Shown: positions 1-4,698, counted from the stretch's first letter. The stretch is DNA of 8,659 bases from JARYLZ01 sp964388275 (GCA_964388275.1 CAYLZD010000080.1:1-8659), one strand, 5' to 3'. Notes: a model not told the origin generated them from the letters alone. Numbers and translations: made by a program.

Positions 1-20
1 GACGTGACCCCATTGATGCC

Positions 21-49
21 TTGCACGGCTGTAGCAGCACATCTATACG
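21..49 (+). promoter_or_regulatory. weak candidate promoter for the 108-aa gene
   Basis: TTGCAC at 21-26 and TATACG at 44-49 are separated by 17 bases. Each hexamer departs from the sigma70 consensus, with 3/6 and 4/6 matches. A start near 55-57 would give a leader of about 65 bases matching the duplicated block at 54-117. The spacing and position are right, but the boxes are weak. Confidence 0.25.
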
Positions 50-53
50 GACC

Positions 54-117
54 CCGCCGCGATGCAATTCATTCTCGAAACACGCAACAGTCTCACGGCC
101 GGCCGGGAGGACGGCGA
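54..117 (+). repeat. 64-bp duplicated leader block, copy 1 (with ribosome-binding site)
   Basis: This block recurs at 2028-2091 with a single substitution (T at 91, G at 2065). It ends 3 bases before the ATG of the 108-aa gene and carries GGGAGGA at 105-111, a good Shine-Dalgarno sequence about 10 bases from that ATG. It is therefore probably the 5' untranslated region of this gene family. A short frame also opens at 62 (MQFILETRN...), running 23 codons and ending inside the next gene at 133. The second copy has the same opening and 20 codons. The one difference is non-synonymous (Ser/Arg), so two copies do not show whether the peptide is made. Confidence 0.85.
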
Positions 118-120
118 CCA

Positions 121-447
121 ATGTGGCTTATGACACAGCACGGATTTTATTCGATCGTCTGCAAGGGTGACGACGCGTTTCACATACGCGCCCGGGTGAA
201 GCGCGATCTTGAATACCTGAACGAAATAATGGGGTGGAAGCTGAAGATACATTCCTCGTCCGATACCGACTACCGTTACCGAATAATCGTATCCAGGATC
301 TGCATGCTCGAAGTCCTTCAGGCGATCGGCGAGCGTATCGACTACGGCAATTTCAAAAACCGCGTCCATTCGACGCCTGACCAGGCGGCGAAATCAACCG
401 CCTACGCGAACGTCTGGGCTGAACTGTACAGGTTGCAGAAGGATTGA
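121..447 (+). CDS. small conserved-type protein of unknown function (108 aa)
   Basis: I cannot assign a function. The start at 121 is preferred over the in-frame upstream extension because GGGAGGA lies 10 bases before it and the N-terminus MWLMTQHGFYSIV resembles a family of small hypothetical proteins I recall from diverse bacteria. That family begins MW(L/I)MT..GF(Y/F)S(I/V). Visible motifs are IRARVKRDLEYL (about residues 22-33), DYRYRIIVSR (about 51-60) and DYGNFKNRV (about 76-84), followed by a helical C-terminus ending AELYRLQKD. There is no signal peptide or membrane segment; it looks like a compact mixed alpha/beta cytoplasmic protein. GC-rich third positions support real coding. Its leader is duplicated upstream of the IS21 element at 2093, suggesting that a second family member once sat there. 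No partner gene is adjacent. Confidence 0.75.
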   Translation: MWLMTQHGFYSIVCKGDDAFHIRARVKRDLEYLNEIMGWKLKIHSSSDTDYRYRIIVSRICMLEVLQAIGERIDYGNFKNRVHSTPDQAAKSTAYANVWAELYRLQKD

Positions 448-491
448 CACCGATGAGAAAGGCGCACACAGCTGATATACGCTGGAAGCAC

Positions 492-517
492 TGATAACAG
501 TAACCGAAAATTGACCC
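492..517 (+). mobile_element. orphan IS21-type terminal repeat (IS remnant)
   Basis: These 26 bases begin TGATAACAGTAACCG and match the right terminus of the IS21 element at 2093-2118 in 21 of 26 positions. The core ACCGAAAATTGACCCC also matches the subterminal repeat at 2128-2143 in 15 of 16. No transposase sequence follows, and the next 85 bases show no similarity to the IS interior. This is probably the scar of a deleted related element. The insertion, if real, lay just downstream of the 108-aa gene. Confidence 0.6.
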
Positions 518-602
518 CTCAGGGTCCTGCAAAGCAGTTCCCGTTGGTTTGTTCGGACAGAGTGCCTCCCAGAGGTATTCTTGCCGGATTCAACTTGGAA
601 AA
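518..602. other. intergenic stretch, nothing recognised
   Basis: Between the orphan IS end and the first structured element I see no convincing coding frame, promoter or repeat. The frame that spans 511-729 runs through both the IS scar and the structured element, so I do not believe it is a gene. Confidence 0.5.
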
Positions 603-695
603 GCGCGCTCCGACAGCTGGAAATTTTCTGCGAGCCAACGGCGCGACCGCGAAAGCGGCCGCGGATGAGGGGACGGCAGGCCCTCCGGAACGCGC
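603..695 (+). ncRNA. candidate structured RNA (or ssDNA hairpin) element, copy A
   Basis: A closing stem pairs 603-612 with 686-695: ten pairs with one C-A mismatch. Inside, 642-645/660-663 and 647-650/655-658 form a hairpin with one internal A-C mismatch and a GAAA tetraloop. A further stem, 667-671/681-685, abuts the closing stem. CTGC at 628-631 could pair with GCAG at 676-679 in the loop of that last stem, as a possible pseudoknot. Copy B keeps every stem despite sequence changes: a G-C pair becomes A-T, a G-C becomes G-T, one extra pair is inserted on both sides of the hairpin, and GAAA becomes GCAA. I do not recognise it as a known riboswitch, ribozyme, retron or integron attC. The strand is inferred from the GNRA loop and is not certain. 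Confidence 0.5.
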
Positions 696-704
696 ATCTT
701 ATAT

Positions 705-733
705 ATCGTCCGCACTCACGCGGGGGTGAACCC
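705..733 (+). repeat. degenerate type I-E-like CRISPR repeat unit 1
   Basis: This 29-nt unit ends GGGGGTGAACCC and matches the best unit (2002-2030) at 22 of 29 positions. The left arm has decayed, so only a short CCGC/GCGG stem remains. The next unit starts 54 bases on, shorter than the 61 expected for a working type I-E array. Confidence 0.4.
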
Positions 734-734
734 C

Positions 735-758
735 CTTACGCCTTTACGTCCTTACACT
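735..758 (+). repeat. octamer tandem repeat, 3 units
   Basis: Three imperfect octamers, CTTACGCC, TTTACGTC and CTTACACT, fill the gap between CRISPR-like units 1 and 2. A similar octamer run precedes the unit at 2002-2030, so the pairing of octamers with the palindrome occurs twice. Confidence 0.5.
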
Positions 759-787
759 GATTTCCCCACCCGGGCAGGTTTGAAACG
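759..787 (+). repeat. degenerate type I-E-like CRISPR repeat unit 2
   Basis: The unit begins GATTTCCCCAC and ends TTTGAAACG. It matches the best unit at 20 of 29 positions, with the ends conserved better than the central palindrome. It directly follows the octamer run. Confidence 0.3.
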
Positions 788-871
788 GCTCAAGTACCGG
801 TACCGGAAGAGTAGCATTGTGCGGGCGATTCATCATGTTGGCTTTTGTCATGAAGTTGCTAACTTTATAGC
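788..871. other. short intergenic stretch
   Basis: It contains a perfect 10-base palindrome, GTACCGGTAC, at 795-804 and an 11-codon hydrophobic frame (835-870) that I do not regard as a gene. Confidence 0.4.
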
Positions 872-873
872 AA

Positions 874-968
874 GCGCGTTCCGACAGCTGGAAATTTTCT
901 GCGAGCCAACGGCACGCCCGCCGCAAGGCGGCTGTGGATGAGGGGACGGCAGGCCCTCCGGAACGCGC
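874..968 (+). ncRNA. candidate structured RNA (or ssDNA hairpin) element, copy B
   Basis: The closing stem GCGCGTTCCG (874-883) pairs perfectly with CGGAACGCGC (959-968), better than in copy A. The internal hairpin pairs 913-916 with 933-936 and 918-922 with 927-931 around a GCAA tetraloop, keeping a single internal mismatch (C917/C932) at the same place as copy A. The final stem GAGGG/CCCTC directly precedes the closing stem, as in copy A. The 30-codon membrane-peptide frame starts 71 bases downstream, so the element could lie in its leader. Confidence 0.5.
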
Positions 969-978
969 ATCTTATTAT

Positions 979-1007
979 ATCCTCCGCACTCAAGCTCAGG
1001 TAAACCG
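979..1007 (+). repeat. heavily decayed CRISPR-like unit 3
   Basis: It aligns to unit 1 at 22 of 29 positions, being part of the same duplication, but to the best unit at only 17 of 29. The right arm has lost its G-run, so no useful hairpin remains. Confidence 0.3.
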
Positions 1008-1039
1008 CTGCTTGAAATCCGAAATTAACATGGTGAAGC

Positions 1040-1132
1040 ATGGAACTCCCTGAAATCATCCTCACGGTATTGTCGGCGTTTGTCGCCGTGGTATTCGGTT
1101 ATTGGATAATAACAGCTAAGAGAAGGGGGTGA
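1040..1132 (+). CDS. putative 30-aa single-pass membrane peptide
   Basis: The frame encodes a short acidic N-terminus (MELPE), about 20 hydrophobic residues (from about residue 6 to 25, including TVLSAFVAVVFGYWII), then a basic tail, KRRG. This is the layout of a positive-inside single transmembrane peptide. Bacterial peptides of this size and shape include type I toxins, small regulators of membrane complexes and KdpF-like subunits, but I recognise no specific match. Ribosome-binding evidence is poor: only GTGAAG lies just upstream of the ATG. The stop overlaps an ATG (TGATG) opening a 10-codon frame, which may be chance. It follows structured element B, so control by that element is conceivable. 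Coding status rests on hydrophobic patterning alone. Confidence 0.4.
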   Translation: MELPEIILTVLSAFVAVVFGYWIITAKRRG

Positions 1133-1203
1133 TGTGGGCGAGCATAATCACACACCGCCGATAAGCGTGGCAAGTATGCCGGCTGCCTGTAGCTGGTATG
1201 AGC
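1133..1203. other. intergenic stretch, no gene recognised
   Basis: No supported gene or repeat lies here. It leads into the CRISPR-like unit at 1204. Confidence 0.4.
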
Positions 1204-1232
1204 GATATCCACGCGCATTTTGGGGTGAACCG
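1204..1232 (+). repeat. degenerate type I-E-like CRISPR repeat unit 4
   Basis: It begins GATATCC and ends TGGGGTGAACCG. It matches the unit at 2002-2030 at 23 of 29 positions without gaps, including an identical 3' end. The central palindrome is broken. No second unit is found 61 bases either side. Confidence 0.4.
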
Positions 1233-1545
1233 GGACAGGTATCACAACCTACCGCATTGCATAATCGGGAGCATATGGCATTGTGTTGCTTTCCGGCATT
1301 ATCTTGTTAATGTCGTATGATGTCCTGCATAGGAGCCAAGGTCACCTTATCCGGGGCCGTTAAAGACGACGCGGGCGCCCTCCTCAGGGCGCTCAATTTT
1401 CGTGTGTGCGGTACTCGCGTGCGACCCGCGCCTCTACAAATCCGGCGTGACATTGGGTTGTGCATTTCCACCGGCAACCTGAAACAGGCCTCTTCTCGCA
1501 GTATCGATCGATGCAAAGCACTGTAATCCCGTTCGAGCCGTAAAA
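1233..1545. other. gene-poor stretch before the 132-aa gene
   Basis: A 69-codon frame on each strand crosses this stretch, but neither has convincing protein character or a ribosome-binding site. The supported features are the hairpin at 1375-1392 and a short in-frame extension upstream of 1546 with no start codon back to a stop at 1480-1482. That extension could be the remains of a longer N-terminus. Confidence 0.4.
1375..1400 (+). terminator. possible rho-independent terminator
   Basis: GCGCCCT (1375-1381) pairs perfectly with AGGGCGC (1386-1392) around a CCTC loop, followed by TCAATTTT. The stem is strong but the T-tract is short and interrupted. It lies about 245 bases after the 30-aa frame and 145 before the next gene, a sensible place for a plus-strand stop. 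Confidence 0.4.
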
Positions 1546-1944
1546 TTGGGACGCAAGCAACTCAAGGGCTTCGCCCACAACCTCGCCCATCAGTTCGCCT
1601 TTTCGGCGGAGCATTATGCCTGGCTGGCCTATCGATACCGGTTGCCGGCGGTGACAATCGATCTCCTCGAAGCGCGGATCGAACCCGTTGAATTCGACAT
1701 CGAGAGGAACCGGATTCTTGCCGGGATATGCCGGCAAACCCTAATCCGGAGCGCCGGGCGTTTGACACCGCCCGGCGCTGTGGTCTCGGCGCTTCTGTAC
1801 GCCCGTTTTGGTATCGATGACTATTCGAAGGACGGCTGTCGCGAGTCAATCGGCAGGTCGGTCTTCACTGTGATCCTTACGGATGACCGGGGCAAGGAGT
1901 GGCGCGGGGACTATGCCTGGGAAAGCATGCTGATGCTTGCGTAG
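1546..1944 (+). CDS. small conserved-type protein of unknown function (132 aa, TTG start)
   Basis: The frame is supported by strongly GC-biased third positions and a protein-like composition. No ATG or GTG start exists in the open frame, so the TTG at 1546 is chosen. It gives an N-terminus GRKQLKGFAHNLAHQF that resembles, from memory, a family of short hypothetical proteins beginning MGRKQLKG(I/F)AHN(L/I)AH. The C-terminal third contains VFTVILTDDRGKEWRG, a beta-hairpin-like stretch that I also associate with that family. The ribosome-binding site is weak or absent, so decay or leaderless translation is possible. A perfect 11-bp inverted repeat lies inside the gene at 1750-1779. There is no signal peptide or membrane segment. 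Function is unknown, and no neighbour suggests one. Confidence 0.6.
   Translation: MGRKQLKGFAHNLAHQFAFSAEHYAWLAYRYRLPAVTIDLLEARIEPVEFDIERNRILAGICRQTLIRSAGRLTPPGAVVSALLYARFGIDDYSKDGCRESIGRSVFTVILTDDRGKEWRGDYAWESMLMLA
1750..1779. repeat. perfect 11-bp inverted repeat inside the 132-aa gene
   Basis: AGCGCCGGGCG at 1750-1760 pairs with CGCCCGGCGCT at 1769-1779 across an 8-base loop. It encodes the SAGRLTPPGA segment. An almost purely G-C palindrome of this length inside a coding frame is unusual and may be an inserted REP-like element or chance in GC-rich sequence. Confidence 0.8.
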
Positions 1945-1961
1945 AGCGGCAAGGGCGGCGG

Positions 1962-2001
1962 TTCACGCCTTCACGCCTTCACTCCCTAACGCCCATACGG
2001 C
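1962..2001 (+). repeat. octamer tandem repeat, about 5 units
   Basis: TTCACGCC occurs twice exactly, followed by TTCACTCC, CTAACGCC and CATACGGC. This continues the octamer pattern seen at 735-758 and again sits immediately 5' of a CRISPR-like unit. Confidence 0.6.
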
Positions 2002-2030
2002 GATGTCCCCACGCACGTGGGGGTGAACCG
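2002..2030 (+). repeat. best-preserved type I-E-like CRISPR repeat (solitary)
   Basis: This is a 29-nt unit with CCCCACG, a two-base gap, CGTGGGG, and the terminal GTGAACCG. Length, palindrome and 3' end fit the type I-E repeat pattern closely. No second copy follows at +61, and the sequence after it is part of the 64-bp leader block shared with position 54. It is therefore not a functional array in this window; a relic array or a dispersed palindrome of similar form are both possible. Confidence 0.5.
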
Positions 2031-2091
2031 CCGCGATGCAATTCATTCTCGAAACACGCAACAGGCTCACGGCCGGCCGGGAGGACGGCGA
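2028..2091 (+). repeat. 64-bp duplicated leader block, copy 2 (interrupted by IS21)
   Basis: It matches 54-117 with one substitution and again carries GGGAGGA. Two bases later the IS21 terminus begins, so the block now leads only to short dead-end frames (2036-2098, 20 codons; and 2092, 6 codons). Copy 1 leads into the 108-aa gene. The simplest reading is that a second copy of that gene was displaced or deleted when the IS arrived. Confidence 0.85.
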
Positions 2092-2092
2092 A

Positions 2093-2143
2093 TGGTAACA
2101 CTACTCGAAAAATGACCCTCTGTGATCACCGAAAACTGACCCC
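2093..2143. repeat. IS21 right terminal repeat plus subterminal repeat
   Basis: There are two copies of the CGAAAA(A/C)TGACCC core, at 2107-2118 and 2132-2143, in the same orientation. IS21 transposases bind multiple such sites at each end. Confidence 0.65.
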
Positions 2144-2194
2144 CCTTGGTGGTTGAAAAATACAGTTCTTTTTCATTTTCTACTTCACTGATGA

Positions 2195-2394
2195 CTCGTT
2201 TTCTACAGACAGAAACGAGACTTTTTCCAGATCCCATTGCCATAAGTAATCCAGCCGGCAATGGATCTGCTGTGACGGAGTGAGGCCGAAGGCCGAGCGG
2301 AGTCACAGCAGATTGAATCTTGCCGGAAAAGCATCGCGTTCGCGATCTACTCCCGATCAAGATTCCGGAACCGGCAGGCATCCCGGAACCGGCA
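2195..2394. repeat. cluster of inverted repeats in the IS21 istB-side non-coding region
   Basis: Successive palindromes are: CTCGTTT/AAACGAG (2195-2201/2213-2219, followed by ACTTTTTCC); a GATC(C)CATTGCC pair (2230-2241/2257-2267); ATCTGCTGTGAC/GTCACAGCAGAT (2265-2276/2302-2313) around a GGCC-GAA-GGCC core; GAATCTTG/CAAGATTC (2315-2322/2358-2365) around ATCGCG-TT-CGCGAT; and a direct repeat of CCGGAACCGGCA (2365-2376 and 2383-2394). They lie downstream of istB on its strand, so some may act as terminators or block read-through. No coding frame here is convincing. Confidence 0.7.
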
Positions 2395-2425
2395 CAATGT
2401 CGATGACCAAACGATCTGATGCGTC

Positions 2426-3211
2426 TCATGCCTTTCCCTCCGCTGTTCGTACCGATCGCTTGGTGGCGTTCAACGTCTGTCGGAGACGATAACTCTCCCA
2501 GATGCATTCGATGATCCGGGCACGATGTGTCAGACGGTCGAGCAGCGCCGCGGTCATGTTCGCATCACCGAAGACCTGCGTCCAGTCGGCGAAGCCAAGA
2601 TTTGTCGTAATGATCACCGACCCGCGCTCGTGCCGCTCGGCCAGAATTTGGAACAGCAGTTCCGCGCCCTCCTTCGAGAACGGGACGTACCCCAGCTCAT
2701 CGACGATGACCAGGTCATGACGCGAGTACCAGCCGATCAGTCTTCCCAGTTTTTTTTCTCCGCGCGCCTCGATCAATTCATTCGCCAAAGCGCAACCGGT
2801 GACAAAACGGACGCGACGATTCTGACGACACGCCTCGATACCCAAGGCGGTCGCCAGATGCGTCTTCCCGGTCCCGCTCTTGCCGAGCAGAAGATAGTTG
2901 CGATGCTCGTCGAGGTAGGCACCCGTGGCCAACTCGCGGATCAGCCGTCTGTCTAACGCTGGCGCCGCATCGAAGTCGAAGAGCTCCAGCGGCTTGATGA
3001 GCGGAAAATGCGCCTCCTTGATCCGACGCTGCTCGCGGTGCTCGGCACGGGTGCGAAGCTCCATCTCGGTCAGATCCTGAAGGAACTGCGCGTAATCGGT
3101 GCCGCCGTCGCGCGCTTGACGCAGATGTGTCTCGATGTGCCGCGCCATGTTCATCAGGTTGAGTTCCCGCAGTTGCGACTGCAGAAGGGCCTGCGTGGCG
3201 ATCTGGTTCAT
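2426..3211 (-). CDS. istB: IS21-family helper ATPase IstB (261 aa)
   Basis: AAA+ ATPase that assembles with the IstA transposase on DNA, helps choose the target and stimulates strand transfer. An N-terminal helical IstB domain (about residues 1-95) is followed by Walker A GKSGTGKT at 110-117, Walker B LVIVDELG at 167-174 and an ITTN sensor at 201-204, with the DRLTHRA arginine region near 225-231. Length is normal for the family, so it appears intact. The ATG at 3211 sits inside the istA stop region (ATGA overlap) and is preceded on the minus strand by GGGAGGTG, a good ribosome-binding site, so translation is probably coupled to istA. It resembles DnaC-type loaders in fold, but pairing with IstA settles the identity. 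Confidence 0.96.
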   Translation of the reverse strand: MNQIATQALLQSQLRELNLMNMARHIETHLRQARDGGTDYAQFLQDLTEMELRTRAEHREQRRIKEAHFPLIKPLELFDFDAAPALDRRLIRELATGAYLDEHRNYLLLGKSGTGKTHLATALGIEACRQNRRVRFVTGCALANELIEARGEKKLGRLIGWYSRHDLVIVDELGYVPFSKEGAELLFQILAERHERGSVIITTNLGFADWTQVFGDANMTAALLDRLTHRARIIECIWESYRLRQTLNATKRSVRTAEGKA

Positions 3212-4698
3212 CGCACACCTCCCGAGGCGGCATAGACCGACACGTCCGCCTCCGGTAACCGGGGGTACTGTTCCAGAGGTGCGACCGGGATGATGGGCGC
3301 ACGGTGATGCAGCAGGTGCCGTATTCCGTCCGAGTCGCGGACGCCGGCGGCGAGCCCCTGTCCGATGACCGCTTCGACTGCTTCATCGGGATGGTCGCCA
3401 AACAGCAACAGCACGTCGATGAACTCCTTGGTGCCGCGATTGACCTCGTGCACATGGCGAAAGCGTGCCAGGAGCACCTCCATCTCCAGTGGCCATTGCG
3501 CGCGCCAGTGCTTGATCGCGCGCGCACTGTCGAAGGCGAGCGGCCGCTGACGAAGCAACTCGAGATAATGATCGGGATCAAGCTGCCATTTGCCACTGCC
3601 GTAGAGGCGGCGATGAACCGCCACGCGCTTGCCATTTGCGAAGAACTCCAGTTCATCGATGCGGCAGATGACCCGAAACGGATACCCGGCCAGATGTGTC
3701 GGCACCGAGTACCGGTTCGTCTCGATGATGATTGTCGAGTATTTGTCCGTATACCTGGTCATCGGCGGCGGGATGTTCTCGAACGGCGCCGCCGGCAGTG
3801 GCAGCAGCGCGGCCTTCTCCTCCTCGAAAAGCACTTGGACCGGCTTCTCCCTGCCGCTGATCGTGCGTTTTCCGTATGCGAGACATTGCGCCAACAGGCG
3901 TTCGTTGAGTTCCTCGAGCGAGGCGGCCTTCGGCACCGGCACCAGAAAGTTCCGGCGCACGAAACCAACCAGCCCTTCGACCCCGCCCTTCTCGTTCCCT
4001 GCGGCCGGATTGCAATAGCGTGCCTCGAAGTTGTGATTGGCGCGGAATAACGTGAACGTCTCCTGCTCCTCACGGTTCTTGCCCTGCAAGATGCGGTACA
4101 CAGCCGTCTTCATGTTGTCGAAGACAAAAATCCGGAATATCCCGCCGAAAAACAGGAACGCATGCATCAGTGCATCGAAGAGCGCCTGCTGCCGCTCGCA
4201 GCGGTACAACCGGAAGAACGGCTTGCCCGAACCCTTCGACCGCACACACAAATAGTGCAGGCGTTCGAGCACGCCGTCGATCTCCGCTATCGCCTGGCCC
4301 CAGTCCACTTCCGCCTCACGACCCGGATCCGGATCCAACGTCAGGAACACCTTGATCTGCGCAAGACCAAGCCGCAGCTTCGCCTCACGCACGTATTTGC
4401 GCACGTTCGACACGCTGCCCTGGAAATCATGCTCGCTCACCATCCGCTGAAACACGCGTTTCGCCGTGTGCCGTTGCTTGCGCGGCTGGTCCTTGTCCTG
4501 CGCCAGCCAGCCGTCGATGATAGGCAGGTACGGCCCCAGAACGGGATACGGCTGCTGTTCCCGGGCTGCATAGCCTTCGTAGCCTGGATTGAGAATCTTC
4601 CGGGTCGTTATCCGCGTATGTCCGGTACGGCGGGCGATCGCTCTGATCCCTTCCCCGTACACGCGGTGTGCGGTACGTATGTGTTCGTATTGGTCCAC
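3208..4698 (-). CDS. istA: IS21-family transposase IstA (496 aa)
   Basis: DDE-type transposase that cuts and joins the IS ends. It has an N-terminal helix-turn-helix (about residues 15-37, GIRAIARRTGHTRITTRKIL), then an RNase H-fold catalytic core with likely acidic residues D132 (VDWGQ), D194 (FVFDNMK) and E241 in NEKGGVEG. A C-terminal beta-barrel/DNA-binding part follows, to a normal end around residue 496. The GTG at 4698 is chosen because an in-frame stop lies about 39 bases upstream, no ATG intervenes, and DQYEHIRTAHRVYG is the usual start of this subgroup. No frameshift is seen. It is transcribed before istB and overlaps it by 4 bp. No clear promoter for it was found in 4699-4900 on the minus strand. 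Confidence 0.96.
   Translation of the reverse strand: MDQYEHIRTAHRVYGEGIRAIARRTGHTRITTRKILNPGYEGYAAREQQPYPVLGPYLPIIDGWLAQDKDQPRKQRHTAKRVFQRMVSEHDFQGSVSNVRKYVREAKLRLGLAQIKVFLTLDPDPGREAEVDWGQAIAEIDGVLERLHYLCVRSKGSGKPFFRLYRCERQQALFDALMHAFLFFGGIFRIFVFDNMKTAVYRILQGKNREEQETFTLFRANHNFEARYCNPAAGNEKGGVEGLVGFVRRNFLVPVPKAASLEELNERLLAQCLAYGKRTISGREKPVQVLFEEEKAALLPLPAAPFENIPPPMTRYTDKYSTIIIETNRYSVPTHLAGYPFRVICRIDELEFFANGKRVAVHRRLYGSGKWQLDPDHYLELLRQRPLAFDSARAIKHWRAQWPLEMEVLLARFRHVHEVNRGTKEFIDVLLLFGDHPDEAVEAVIGQGLAAGVRDSDGIRHLLHHRAPIIPVAPLEQYPRLPEADVSVYAASGGVR

Larger units (their letters stand above)
601..733 (+). repeat. long direct repeat, copy A (structured element plus CRISPR-like unit)
   Basis: This segment recurs at 872-1007 with scattered substitutions and a few small indels. 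Each copy consists of the structured element, an AT-rich linker (ATCTTATATAT-like) of about ten bases, and a degenerate 29-nt CRISPR-like unit. The AT-rich linker next to a palindromic repeat recalls a CRISPR leader end, but the array itself is absent. Confidence 0.85.
872..1007 (+). repeat. long direct repeat, copy B (structured element plus CRISPR-like unit)
   Basis: This is the second copy of 601-733, with its start 271 bases downstream. Similarity begins at AAGCGCG and continues through the decayed palindrome. The two copies have diverged, so this is not a recent duplication, and the changes within the stems tend to preserve pairing. Confidence 0.85.
1955..2034. repeat. 80-bp palindromic element bounded by 12-bp inverted repeats
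   Basis: GCGGCGGTTCAC (1955-1966) is the exact reverse complement of GTGAACCGCCGC (2023-2034). Between them lie about five imperfect octamers and the 7-bp hairpin of the CRISPR-like unit at 2002-2030. The outer repeat includes the conserved GTGAACCG end of that unit, so the left arm is an inverted copy of the repeat end. Confidence 0.7.

Noticed and set aside
445..476. Promoter TTGACA...TATAC after the 108-aa gene
   Set aside because: The boxes are about 26 bases apart, too far for sigma70.
603..695. Retron ncRNA or hammerhead ribozyme
   Set aside because: The closing inverted repeats recall a retron and GGATGAGG recalls a hammerhead, but there is no reverse transcriptase, the element is too short for msr-msd, and the hammerhead core is incomplete.
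511..729. 72-codon plus-strand frame
   Set aside because: It runs through the IS scar, structured element A and the CRISPR-like unit, has no ribosome-binding site and no protein-like pattern.
835..870. 11-codon hydrophobic peptide (MLAFVMKLLTL)
   Set aside because: Too short and without a ribosome-binding site; expected by chance.
603..968. Integron attC sites or a gene-cassette array
   Set aside because: The small genes separated by palindromes suggest cassettes, but the outer boxes read GTT...AAC rather than RYYYAAC...GTTRRRY, and no integrase is present.
1393..1737. 114-codon minus-strand frame opposite the 132-aa gene
   Set aside because: It lacks a ribosome-binding site, and the plus-strand frame has the better codon bias and a recognisable N-terminus.
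2002..2091. CRISPR spacer matching the region before the 108-aa gene (self-targeting)
   Set aside because: The sequence after the repeat matches position 54 onward, but the match covers 64 bases and starts inside the repeat, so it is a duplicated leader and not a 32-nt spacer.
2067..2507. 146-codon minus-strand frame downstream of istB
   Set aside because: It spans the IS terminus, its repeats and the hairpin cluster; the KGGQFSVITEGHFSSSVT stretch is just the translated terminal repeats.
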